Below are positions 1 through 7,080 of a stretch of 13,063 nt of DNA, piece after piece. The position numbers and the translations under genes are program-made. Every line of letters starts with the position of its first letter. Positions within the stretch are counted from its first letter, which is position 1. Below the pieces are notes generated by a model. It saw only the letters and a list, made by a program, of their open reading frames with translations. It searched no databases and was not told where the DNA came from. The stretch is taken from NCBI GenBank assembly GCA_965603725.1, contig CBFDEC010000064.1:1-13063 (forward strand), read 5' to 3'. This stretch comes from JAGGSN01 sp965603725. GTDB lineage: Bacteria; Zixibacteria; MSB-5A5; UBA10806; 4484-95.

Positions 1-1143
1 GAAATCATGCAAACTAATCAAATCACACTTAACCTAAAGGCCGGACAGTAGTGATATTTCATCTAAGTTCAGAGCTGGCAATATAGTGATTTGAGGTTTG
101 ATAGTTGGGTCTCTGGCGTTAATTATATTCCAAGGTGTTTTATTACCTTTATAGCTGTTTTTCCGGGCCACATTAAACCAGGTAACATACAGAGTGGCTT
201 TTCCAAAGAACATTTGTCGTGATTTAAACGATTCTATTTCAAAGAATTCATCTTCGATGATTCGGTGGACGGTTTCGACATCAGCCTGATAGGTATGTGC
301 TGCCGGCGGTATGGTATGATGTGTCAGGCCTTCAACCGACTCCACTGTTTTAGTAAACTTGGAGGGTTTTTTAGCCGACCAGGCCCCTATAAACTCGGTA
401 CCGTTGTCGGTCTGAATCCGGCAGTCGGCCAGATCAACGCCGCACATTTTCAGATGGTCTAAGATGATTTCGGCAAACAGATCAGCATAGGTAAGAGTGC
501 ATTCACTGGCGTAACCAACGAGCTGTAGCCCGGAAACGACCTCTCTGGCGGTATACTGGTATTTGGGTAGATTAAACATTTTCATCTGGGACCAGTATTC
601 GGGTATGTCGTAGAGGTGTTTGGTGTCTAAGTCGGTTTGTTCAAACAAGTTCCATTTTGCCTTGATCTCTCTCAGGTCATTTTTAGTCTTGTGTTTGCGT
701 CGTTTTCTTCTCATCAACCCTTCCTGTCTCCAGGTTTTACGAATGGCTTTTTCGGATATTTTAAGACCATATTCTCGCTTGATCCTTAAAGCGCCCCAGG
801 ACTTGAGCTTTTTCTTCAGTTCTATAGCTTTTTGCCTCTCTCGGGGGTCAATTTTGAGCTTCCTGCTTTTCGGAGCCCGACTTTGATCCTCCAGCCCGCG
901 CAAGGAGCCTGGTTGCCAGCGTCTAAGCCATTTACGGACAGTTTTGGGGGTGGTGTTAAAGGCTCTGGCAGCCGGTTTAACACCGTGATCTCTGGCATAC
1001 CCGACCATTTCATATCTGATATATCTTGGGTCTTTACTTTGTCTCATATTTGTGTAATATTTGAGTGGACACATACCTCCATCCCTGGTGATCTATGTTT
1101 TCCTTTTGATTAATTAGACCACACAGGTGGGGGATGTGTCCAT
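1..1143 (-). mobile_element. Probable insertion sequence carrying the 34-1074 transposase (ends unresolved)
   Basis: The transposase is the only gene of the element. Upstream of it, TGGACACATACCTCC (from about 1064) and GGGGGATGTGTCCA (ending near 1143) form an imperfect inverted repeat. The right end may therefore lie at about 1143. No convincing matching terminal repeat is visible left of 34; only the GGACAG at 43-48, just inside the ORF end, is weakly similar. The left end may lie outside the window. No target-site duplication could be identified. The limits given are approximate. Confidence 0.4.
34..1074 (-). CDS. IS481/IS3-like transposase (HTH + integrase core, DDE)
   Basis: This 346-residue protein has the layout of an integrase-core transposase, which cuts and joins the ends of its insertion sequence. 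An N-terminal helix-turn-helix lies at about residues 18-60 (GVKPAARAFN, then TPKTVRKWLRRW). A second HTH-like and very basic stretch lies at 75-130 (MRRKRRKHK). The rve core runs from about 145 to 300. Likely catalytic residues are D150 (DTKHL), D223 (QTDNGTEF) and E267 (DVETVHR). The D223-E267 spacing is longer than the ~35 residues usual in these families, because of an insert around 231-250. The ATG at 1074 has GGAGGT directly in front, which is unusually close; the ATG at 1047 is an alternative start with no clear ribosome site. The frame is intact, so the protein may be active. Family level is confident; IS481 versus IS3 or an unclassified group is not settled. Confidence 0.88.
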   Translation of the reverse strand: MCPLKYYTNMRQSKDPRYIRYEMVGYARDHGVKPAARAFNTTPKTVRKWLRRWQPGSLRGLEDQSRAPKSRKLKIDPRERQKAIELKKKLKSWGALRIKREYGLKISEKAIRKTWRQEGLMRRKRRKHKTKNDLREIKAKWNLFEQTDLDTKHLYDIPEYWSQMKMFNLPKYQYTAREVVSGLQLVGYASECTLTYADLFAEIILDHLKMCGVDLADCRIQTDNGTEFIGAWSAKKPSKFTKTVESVEGLTHHTIPPAAHTYQADVETVHRIIEDEFFEIESFKSRQMFFGKATLYVTWFNVARKNSYKGNKTPWNIINARDPTIKPQITILPALNLDEISLLSGL

Positions 1144-1159
1144 TGATTTTTAAAGTGAT

Positions 1160-1202
1160 GCTGGAAAGTCTCCATTCGCTACGCTCATTCCGACTTTCCA
1201 GC
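1160..1202. repeat. Hairpin repeat with 11-bp perfect arms next to the IS
   Basis: GCTGGAAAGTC (1160-1170) and GACTTTCCAGC (1192-1202) are perfect inverted repeats around a 21-nt loop that contains TTCGCTACGCTC. It lies just beyond the presumed right end of the insertion sequence and just past the 3' end of the minus-strand gene at 1266-1880. There is no T-run on either side, so it is better read as a dispersed palindromic repeat than as an intrinsic terminator. Confidence 0.6.
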
Positions 1203-1265
1203 CCTACAGGCCTTGACGGCCCTTCCACCATCTGCTTACTTCCTTTTTCCCATTCCTCCCATAAA

Positions 1266-1880
1266 CTAACAGATGGATACCTTGTTCCTTCCTTTTCCCA
1301 CGACATTCAGCAATATAATCTTTTCATGTACTAATTTATTACCCATATTTATTATCTCGGGCATGATTGCTAATCTACCGATACTATCTCTTTCTACATG
1401 GTATACATTTAGCATAAGATCAGGTTTTTTTGCTAATTCCTCAGCTTGTTGCCTTTGTGTTTCTCTTATCAAGAACAATTGTGCTAATGCAACTTTATTT
1501 ATCTCTTCTAATGTTGTTTTAAAGAGTTCTATATTTTCGCCTAAGTTACTTACTTGATTTTCTAATATATCTACAGTTGAATCAATTTTTTCAACACTCT
1601 CTGGCAGAATTTTAATATTTTCCCCGACTTTTGTAAATTGTTCGTTTAGGTCGGTTAGTTGGTCATTTACCCCGTCAACATAGTTATCTGTTGCTTTTTG
1701 ACTACTGATTGTGAGACTTATAATTTTCCATGTAAGTGCAATAGTAACAACTATTAATAATGCTTGTATGAATGTTCCATATTTTTTGAACCAGCGATAA
1801 AATCGATTTTTTCCGTCATCAACAACTCGAACTTTAAATGTCTTATCGGTGAGCGATTTTAAAAGTTTGCGTGAATTTAT
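1266..1880 (-). CDS. Membrane-anchored coiled-coil protein with an apparent AUA start
   Basis: The minus-strand frame is open from an in-frame TAA near 1899 to the TAG at 1266-1268. It contains no ATG, GTG or TTG until a TTG at 1478, two thirds of the way through. GGAGGT (1887-1892) lies 6 nt ahead of an ATA codon (1878-1880), the position where an ATG would be expected. Read from there, the product has 204 residues. A basic N-terminus (RKLLKS) and a cytoplasmic segment of about 35 residues come first. A single transmembrane helix follows at about 36-57 (FIQALLIVVTIALTWKII), then a polar heptad-like coiled coil at about 60-130 (NDQLTDLNEQF, VEKIDSTVDILENQ). The C-terminal 50 residues include PDLMLNVYHVERD and PEIINMGNKL, a beta-rich style seen in small membrane-anchored proteins. 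I do not recognise the family. The abrupt C-terminus near the hairpin repeat could mean truncation. A TTG-started 70-residue product is the conventional but less likely alternative. Confidence 0.6.
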   Translation of the reverse strand: MNSRKLLKSLTDKTFKVRVVDDGKNRFYRWFKKYGTFIQALLIVVTIALTWKIISLTISSQKATDNYVDGVNDQLTDLNEQFTKVGENIKILPESVEKIDSTVDILENQVSNLGENIELFKTTLEEINKVALAQLFLIRETQRQQAEELAKKPDLMLNVYHVERDSIGRLAIMPEIINMGNKLVHEKIILLNVVGKGRNKVSIC

Positions 1881-2009
1881 GATGTCACCTCCTTTTAATT
1901 ATCCCCCAAATTTTAACGAAAATCCAGTCTATTCCTTATTAATATCAGATAAATTCTAATTCCTTTACTTTACCGACTATAATAATAATCTGCTAATCCC
2001 ATTTTGAGT

Positions 2010-2038
2010 AATATAAAGTCATAGTTCATAAACGTCAA
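2010..2038 (-). promoter_or_regulatory. Sigma70-like promoter for the coiled-coil gene
   Basis: On the minus strand TTGACG (2033-2038) and TATATT (2010-2015) are separated by exactly 17 nt. This is a near-consensus -35/-10 pair pointing at the gene starting at 1880. Transcription would begin near 2003, giving a leader of about 120 nt. Confidence 0.5.
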
Positions 2039-2066
2039 GTTGCTTATCTATGTTTCGATTTTTTTA

Positions 2067-2225
2067 TGCGGTCAAGCCGCCATATTCCTTTGTGCGGTCA
2101 AGTCGCCGTACTTGACCGTTCCAAGACGTCAGCTTCGGCCTCCGAGTATAACGAGAAGGCCGACAATTTGATGAAATTGCAATTGTCGGGTTTTTCTTCC
2201 GCTTATAGCGGAATCAGAACCCGAC
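2067..2225. repeat. Chain of overlapping hairpins in the 1881-2286 intergenic region
   Basis: Four inverted repeats follow one another. CGGTCAAGT/ACTTGACCG (2095-2103/2110-2118). TCGGCCT/AGGCCGA (2135-2141/2157-2163). CCGACAATT/AATTGTCGG (2160-2168/2181-2189), followed by GTTTTT on the plus strand. GTCGGGTT/AACCCGAC (2185-2192/2218-2225), which encloses TTCCGC-ttata-GCGGAA. Neighbouring arms share bases, so several of the folds exclude each other. A direct repeat, TGCGGTCAAG(C/T)CGCC, occurs at 2067 and 2093. The third hairpin plus T-run resembles a plus-strand intrinsic terminator, although no plus-strand gene precedes it. On the minus strand the block lies just past the end of the four-gene membrane operon. 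Confidence 0.55.
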
Positions 2226-2286
2226 CTACAGCTACGTTTTCAGTAGTCCGTTTGGGTTGTATGCCCCTTCCCGACGACACTGCAAA

Positions 2287-2925
2287 CTAAAACAACTGAA
2301 TAATACTGCCGCACCAATCGTCGATTAAAAACTGAACGCGACCTATAAGAAGCGAAATTCGCGCCATGACCGTGTAGCCGAAATGTGCCCCGAACGAAAT
2401 CATGATCATCCAGATTCCTACTTTTGCCGCTTTGCCCAGTGCTCCTTTATGTTCTTTTGAAAAGTAGAAATAAATCAGGGTTGAAAGAACGCCGACTACT
2501 ATAACTAATGCCAGCAGAAAATCCGCAAATCCCTGGCCCGGGTTAAGCGACATCATGGTCGATTGAATTTGAGGAAGAACTTTGCCGTGAAGCTCCGACA
2601 GCAGGAATATTCCGGCCGTGTTGCCCATAACAAAAGCCAGCGACATGCGGCTGATCCAGCTGAACCTCTTGGAAAAGCGGGAAAACATCAACACACCAAG
2701 AAGGCCGGGGAAAACAAGCCACCATTTGTCGTTGTTCAGCATCGGGTCGATCATCTGCTGAATGATTACCGAATGCCAGATCAATCCCACATAGTAACCC
2801 GCAGACAAACCGGCAAATATATGCTCTGCGATTTTATAGAAGGGATTGTCCTTATATAGAAAAGAAAACAGCGACAGGGTGAAGAAAGCGATTATCCAGA
2901 TTTGCAGAAAATCTACAAGGTTCAT
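2287..2925 (-). CDS. Uncharacterised multi-pass membrane protein, last gene of the membrane operon
   Basis: The 212-residue protein is almost wholly hydrophobic, with about six predicted membrane helices (roughly 5-24, 35-57, 68-82, 92-110, 136-155, 166-190). Short polar loops contain KEHKGALGKAAK at 158-168 and SKRFSWISR at 85-93. No signal peptide or catalytic motif is visible. Its ATG overlaps the stop of the upstream gene by 4 nt (ATGA), so translation is probably coupled. A GGGGG run about 7 nt ahead serves as ribosome site. It closes a four-gene cluster in which every product is membrane-bound, which suggests one complex. I do not recognise the family and assign no function. Confidence 0.75.
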   Translation of the reverse strand: MNLVDFLQIWIIAFFTLSLFSFLYKDNPFYKIAEHIFAGLSAGYYVGLIWHSVIIQQMIDPMLNNDKWWLVFPGLLGVLMFSRFSKRFSWISRMSLAFVMGNTAGIFLLSELHGKVLPQIQSTMMSLNPGQGFADFLLALVIVVGVLSTLIYFYFSKEHKGALGKAAKVGIWMIMISFGAHFGYTVMARISLLIGRVQFLIDDWCGSIIQLF

Positions 2926-3812
2926 ACTTTTGCCCCCTGCCTCTTTCGCTTTTTTTCGATGATGAAGACAACATTACCGGCTATCACCGACAGTATGATA
3001 AACAGATGCACCAGCGACTGGGCTGTCATACCTTTAGTAGCCGTACCTGGCTGGTTAACCAGCATTTCGTAATCGGCGGCGCCTTTCATCCCCCCCAGCA
3101 TGCCGGTCATCTGCCCTGCCTGAAGATAGGCGTAGAACCTGGGGGCCATAACCGCGGTCACGCCTGTCCCAACCCGGATATCATACTGAGCGTTCACGAT
3201 TGACATCCAGTAATCGACTATGCCGTTATCTGAAACGACATATATGAAATCCATATCACTATAGCTTTTAATATCTTTCATAATTGGGATATCCGATAGC
3301 GGGGTACCGGAATTATCTGTTGGGTAGATTGTTTCGATAGAACTTCCCATCCCTTTTAAGACCGCCACATAGTTGGCTTTATAACCGAGATTGACAAAAT
3401 CAATGCCATAGACTTTGCCGTACTCTTCTGCCAGGTTACGGGTGACGCGTTCGGCAATAGACGGTCCTCCCAGCGGAACGGTAGTCATCGTAACAATCCG
3501 GCAATGCTTGCGGAACAAATGATGCAGAGCTCCCCGCGACATCGGTTCTGTTTCGGCCAGAGTGGATGGATAATAGTCAAAAGTAAGAAGCACCGTGGCT
3601 GAATCCGGCAGCGACTCAACCGCCTTATAGAGTTGTCTGACTTCGGGCGAGATTTCTATAGGCAGGTGCAGTGTAATCAATACCGGGAATATGACATAGA
3701 AAGCGACGGCTAAATATATAAACCGTCTATCTCCGGACTTAAAAGCCTTATACAGCAAAAAGATTCCAGCCGCTATAAGAAGAACATAAGCTAATATCAG
3801 CCAGAGATTCAT
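2922..3812 (-). CDS. Uncharacterised membrane protein with a large extracytoplasmic domain
   Basis: The 296-residue protein has two N-terminal membrane helices (about 4-22 and 31-49) joined by a basic loop (KAFKSGDRR). A soluble region of about 210 residues follows (50-262), then one C-terminal helix (about 266-286) and a strongly basic tail (EKKRKRQ). The positive-inside rule puts the soluble region outside the cytoplasm. That region has alternating beta/alpha character, for example TVLLTFDYY (73-81), IVTMTTVPLGG (106-116), YGIDFVNLGYK (135-145) and DFIYVVSDNG (188-197), like a Rossmann-type fold. No catalytic signature is evident. The gene starts 4 nt after the upstream stop and overlaps the next gene by 4 nt, so it is the third gene of the membrane operon. 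Family not recognised. Confidence 0.75.
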   Translation of the reverse strand: MNLWLILAYVLLIAAGIFLLYKAFKSGDRRFIYLAVAFYVIFPVLITLHLPIEISPEVRQLYKAVESLPDSATVLLTFDYYPSTLAETEPMSRGALHHLFRKHCRIVTMTTVPLGGPSIAERVTRNLAEEYGKVYGIDFVNLGYKANYVAVLKGMGSSIETIYPTDNSGTPLSDIPIMKDIKSYSDMDFIYVVSDNGIVDYWMSIVNAQYDIRVGTGVTAVMAPRFYAYLQAGQMTGMLGGMKGAADYEMLVNQPGTATKGMTAQSLVHLFIILSVIAGNVVFIIEKKRKRQGAKV

Positions 3813-3816
3813 CGGT

Positions 3817-4482
3817 TTATTTCCCCATATAAGTTCGTTCTATACCGAGCATTATTCGTAAAGACATAGCGGCCGCTCCCAGAGCGGCGCCAATAATAAT
3901 GCCGCGTTGAACAGCCATATTGGCGCCGTTCATGATATATGTATTAATCAGGCCGGGGATACTCTCATGGATACTTTTCAGCATGATCTCGCCCATCGGT
4001 ATCCGCCACAACATGACCAGGACCGCAGTAACCAGAAGCAGTGTCGCTTCGGTGTTGCGCGTTCGAAAAGCTCTAAAAGCCGCCGAGGCGATATAAAAAG
4101 CCAGCATGGCAAACATTGTCGACATCATAGGGGCGTCAAGGTAATTAAACAGCCAGTCGTATATTGATCCGGGACCAGTGCCGAAAAGCGGCGATAGTCC
4201 ATTCGGGATAACAGCCGGAATAGCCATTGCGAAAACTGATATTAATGTCGCCAGCTTGTATACCCAGCCATCGTTTCTCCGTTTGACAGCATTGTAGTTG
4301 ACCCTGACAATCGAAACGACCCCCAGAAGCAGAGTAAACCCGCCGACAATTGTCACCCAGCTTAACACCTCCGGCTCAAGCTCGAAATTTCCGAAAGTAA
4401 CGCTTTCAGGACTAACAAAGAATGCCAGGATCATCACAAAACCTGATAGGAAGGCGATTATTATCGGAACGGTTGTTTTCAT
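3817..4482 (-). CDS. Uncharacterised six-helix membrane protein of the membrane operon
   Basis: The 221-residue protein has about six hydrophobic segments (approximately 4-24, 39-60, 76-93, 118-138, 144-164, 190-212). A basic cytoplasmic loop, VKRRNDGWVYK, lies at 66-76 and FRAFRTRN at 136-143. The loop with TGPGSIYDWLFNYLDAP (102-118) is the most distinctive polar segment. The ATG directly follows the TAA of the upstream gene with no gap, so translational coupling is very likely. It is the second gene of the four-gene membrane cluster. No transporter or enzyme signature is visible and I do not recognise the family. A structural or scaffold subunit is possible but unsupported. Confidence 0.75.
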   Translation of the reverse strand: MKTTVPIIIAFLSGFVMILAFFVSPESVTFGNFELEPEVLSWVTIVGGFTLLLGVVSIVRVNYNAVKRRNDGWVYKLATLISVFAMAIPAVIPNGLSPLFGTGPGSIYDWLFNYLDAPMMSTMFAMLAFYIASAAFRAFRTRNTEATLLLVTAVLVMLWRIPMGEIMLKSIHESIPGLINTYIMNGANMAVQRGIIIGAALGAAAMSLRIMLGIERTYMGK

Positions 4483-5487
4483 TTACATACTCTCAAATAG
4501 CGAAAAATACCAGTCTCCAAATCCAAAACTTGCAAGTATAATGCCGATTACAATTAGAATTATAAGCAGGATTTTCATCCAGTCCTGGCCTTTCAACCCG
4601 CCCAGCAAAAGAGGCTCATGGGACAAATATGCCGATGCCGCATACAGTTCCTCACCCATCAATGTATAATCGCAAGCGGCTACAAAAAACGGAAGCTGTG
4701 CCGGTTGTGCGGTACCGGCGATTTGAATCGATCCGGCTGCATTGCCGGTCTCAGCCAGAAGAAGCGACTCGGCGAAAAAAGCGCCCATATAGATATTCGT
4801 CGCCGGTCGTTCACGCATCATCATTCCATTAACAGTCGCAGTAAAAGCAAACTGCTCCCCGGCAACATAACGAACAATATCTCTGTTGTATGAGTCGGGG
4901 TTTCCAGCCTCGATATATGCCTGCTCGACAACCTCCTGACCGGCGGCTAAAACCATCGGATAACGAACGGGTACTAATAATGGCGTATCATAACTGGCGG
5001 TCATCCTTGCCACCCGCCCAAGTATCGAAATGCCGGCAATCGTTTCGATTTCATCAATCTCCTGGATGCCGGGAATAAACAGCACCGGTTTGCCCATCTC
5101 GGTAGCCCGGCCGACTGCCTCCTCGACCTCATCGAGTCCGCTGATTTTCCGGATAAAAAGACGTTTGCCCTCCCTGGCCCATTTGGTATAGACCAGGATT
5201 ACGATCGAAAAGAGGATCATGAGTACAAGCGCATTTAACCGGTCTGTCCGAAATACGGAATCATTCTGCGCAGGCTTATCACTCATTATGTCGCTGGCAG
5301 AGACTACAGCCGAATCTGATGATAGTTCAGATAAAGTATCGGTTAATATCTCAGGGGTTGTGGAATCGTCGATAACCTGGCTGGAATCTGCCATAACCGG
5401 CGCCGATAAAGGCCAGACAGCAAATGTAAAAGCCATTAATAAAATCGCAAGGACATTTATTCCGGATATTGTTAAACCACGTCGCAC
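4483..5487 (-). CDS. Signal-peptide membrane protein with a cytoplasmic DUF6754-like domain
   Basis: The 334-residue protein opens with a signal peptide (about 1-33, MRRGLTISG then a hydrophobic core ending APVMA). A Ser/Asp-rich linker follows (34-77), then a membrane helix (about 84-101). A soluble domain (about 110-295) contains GKPVLFIPGIQEIDEIETIA, TPLLVPVRYPM and GTAQPAQLPFFVAACDY, and a final helix lies at about 304-325. If the signal is cleaved, topology places the soluble domain in the cytoplasm. From memory the soluble domain resembles proteins annotated DUF6754; this was not checked by search. The start is GTG (5485-5487). The basic N-terminus (RR) just ahead of the hydrophobic core supports it, but no Shine-Dalgarno is visible. 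It is the first gene of the operon and the only one with a cleavable-looking signal. Function unknown. Confidence 0.75.
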   Translation of the reverse strand: MRRGLTISGINVLAILLMAFTFAVWPLSAPVMADSSQVIDDSTTPEILTDTLSELSSDSAVVSASDIMSDKPAQNDSVFRTDRLNALVLMILFSIVILVYTKWAREGKRLFIRKISGLDEVEEAVGRATEMGKPVLFIPGIQEIDEIETIAGISILGRVARMTASYDTPLLVPVRYPMVLAAGQEVVEQAYIEAGNPDSYNRDIVRYVAGEQFAFTATVNGMMMRERPATNIYMGAFFAESLLLAETGNAAGSIQIAGTAQPAQLPFFVAACDYTLMGEELYAASAYLSHEPLLLGGLKGQDWMKILLIILIVIGIILASFGFGDWYFSLFESM

Positions 5488-5493
5488 AGCTAA

Positions 5494-5521
5494 TAGATAA
5501 CATAATCAAGTTAAAAGTCAA
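5494..5521 (-). promoter_or_regulatory. Promoter of the membrane operon, possibly giving a leaderless mRNA
   Basis: On the minus strand TTGACT (5516-5521) and TATCTA (5494-5499) are 16 nt apart. Only 6 nt separate the -10 box from the GTG start at 5487, so the transcript would begin at or next to the start codon. No ribosome site is visible there, which fits leaderless initiation. Confidence 0.45.
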
Positions 5522-5858
5522 CTCTGAAATCTGGGTAATATAACCGGTTTAAAGTATATAGGACTCTGGATGTAATATGAATTATAAATCCAGGCAATAT
5601 ATGGACAATAGAAACTCGATAAATGACAATAGGTAAGATTATTTCATCACGGATTCGAAAGAATGATTGTTCCACTTTGAACGGAAAAATCCTAAATGAT
5701 ACAGATATTTTTCAATAATTAATCTGAGAATTAAGACACAAATTTTCCTAAACGATAAATTAATTGCGTTCAGGAATAAGATAAGCATAACGGCATATTT
5801 CTTGGCCTAAGACAGAATTCTGTCAAAGATTATTTCATAATAAAAACTTTGGCAATTT
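5500..5858. other. AT-rich divergent intergenic region
   Basis: This spacer separates the minus-strand membrane operon from the plus-strand beta-helix gene. Apart from the operon promoter at its left edge and the palindrome at 5811-5824, I see no open frame, RNA fold or repeat in it. Confidence 0.6.
5811..5824. promoter_or_regulatory. Perfect 14-bp palindrome upstream of the beta-helix gene (possible operator)
   Basis: GACAGAATTCTGTC is its own reverse complement. It ends 11 nt before CATAAT (5836-5841), a possible -10 box for the beta-helix gene, although no good -35 box is present. That position suits a dimeric regulator. It could also be a chance palindrome in AT-rich DNA. Confidence 0.35.
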
Positions 5859-6980
5859 GTGCAATCCTGTGCGAAACAGGAGGATAAAGACATAAAAACG
5901 TTCATTTTCACAAGCTTATTGACAATAATTGTTTCGATGACTGTTTCGGCAACAATAATAAATGTCCCGGATGATTTTCTACACATTCAGGAGGCGATCG
6001 ATAACAGCGCCGATGGCGACACAGTATTATTACAGCCGGGGATTTATGTTGAAAACCTTAACTTCAATGGAAATAATATAGTCCTTGGTTCGTTGTTTTT
6101 AATCACCGGAGACGTTTCATTTATATCCTCAACTATAATCGATGGCAATCAATCAGGGCCGGTGGTCTCTTTTGAAAATGGTGAGGACAGCGCCGCTGTC
6201 ATCACAGGATTCACCTTACGGCATGGATATTCGCGCAATGGCGGTGGGATCTATTGTCTTCATTCCAATCCGGTTATAAACAATAATATCATAAACGGTA
6301 ATTCCGCCCACTCGGGCGGTGGAATATACTGCTATAATTCAAGGCCGACTATTAATAACAACACAATCTGTGATAATGTTGCCGTTGGCTATGCCGCAGT
6401 TGGCGGCGGGATCTATATCAGCTTGAATTCCTTTCCGATAATAATAAACAGCATCTTCTGGGGAAATTCAGCAACCGAAACGGGTGATGAAATCTTTGTC
6501 TATGGCGGCTCTCCGGAAATCACCTATTATGATATCGAAGGCGGCTGGAATGGCGAGGGTAATATTGATGATGACCCGCTATTCTGTGGACTGGACAACT
6601 ACTGGCTGTCAGATATATCGCCATGTGTCGGCGCTGGTGAAAATGGTAAAGATATCGGAGCATTGGGAGTGGGCTGCGAGTCAGCCGATATATACGATGA
6701 AATACAGACTTTACCTGCCGAACCTGCATTATCGCAAAACTACCCCAACCCGTTCAATCAGTCAACAACAATCACCTTTTCATTACCAGAACCAAATATT
6801 GTAACGCTTATAGTTTACGACCTGTTTGGCAGAGAGGTTCAAACCCTGATGAATGAATATAAACAAACCGTCGTTCACCGGGTTAATCTTAGTGCTGGCA
6901 GCTTATCCAGCGGATTCTATTTTTATCGTCTGCAGATTGGCGACTATTCCGAATTAAAGAGAATGGTTTTGCTGAAGTAA
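5859..6980 (+). CDS. Secreted right-handed beta-helix protein with a T9SS (Por) sorting tail
   Basis: This is a secreted surface protein. A signal peptide (KTFIFTSLLTIIVSMTVSA) precedes a pectin-lyase/NosD-type opening (VPDDFLHIQEAIDNSADGDT). Parallel beta-helix coils follow at about residues 120-250 (NGGGIYCLHSNPVINNNII, SGGGIYCYNSRPTINNNTI, GGGIYISLNSFPIIINSIF), then a cap-like segment with DDDPLFCG. The last ~80 residues are a type IX secretion sorting domain (SQNYPNPFN, VYDLFGREV, SSGFYFYRLQIG), which sends the protein through the outer membrane in FCB bacteria. Start: the conventional GTG at 5859 has no ribosome site and adds 11 polar residues before the signal. AGGAGG (5878-5883) instead lies 8 nt ahead of an ATA codon at 5892, which would give an ideal lysine-led signal peptide. 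No ATG occurs until mid-signal. Substrate, if any, is unknown; the short helix suggests a binding or structural role. Confidence 0.85.
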   Translation: MQSCAKQEDKDIKTFIFTSLLTIIVSMTVSATIINVPDDFLHIQEAIDNSADGDTVLLQPGIYVENLNFNGNNIVLGSLFLITGDVSFISSTIIDGNQSGPVVSFENGEDSAAVITGFTLRHGYSRNGGGIYCLHSNPVINNNIINGNSAHSGGGIYCYNSRPTINNNTICDNVAVGYAAVGGGIYISLNSFPIIINSIFWGNSATETGDEIFVYGGSPEITYYDIEGGWNGEGNIDDDPLFCGLDNYWLSDISPCVGAGENGKDIGALGVGCESADIYDEIQTLPAEPALSQNYPNPFNQSTTITFSLPEPNIVTLIVYDLFGREVQTLMNEYKQTVVHRVNLSAGSLSSGFYFYRLQIGDYSELKRMVLLK

Positions 6981-7030
6981 AAAGCCGGCTAAACCATAAG
7001 ATATTTTATTAAACTCCTTCACAATTAGTC

Positions 7031-7058
7031 TTGACAATTGATTGTAAACCGCTATTTT
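7031..7058 (+). promoter_or_regulatory. Promoter for the tRNA-Asn repeat array
   Basis: A consensus TTGACA (7031-7036) is followed after 16 nt by TATTTT (7053-7058). Transcription would start near 7066, just before the first tRNA-like repeat at 7081. No other promoter is evident between the repeats, so all three units are probably one transcript. Confidence 0.5.
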
Positions 7059-7080
7059 AATTTGCCGATAACGTTAATAT

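Noticed and set aside
1034..1306. 90-codon minus-strand frame between the IS and the coiled-coil gene
   Set aside because: It runs through the hairpin repeat and overlaps the start of the transposase gene. The composition looks like translated repeat sequence, not a protein.
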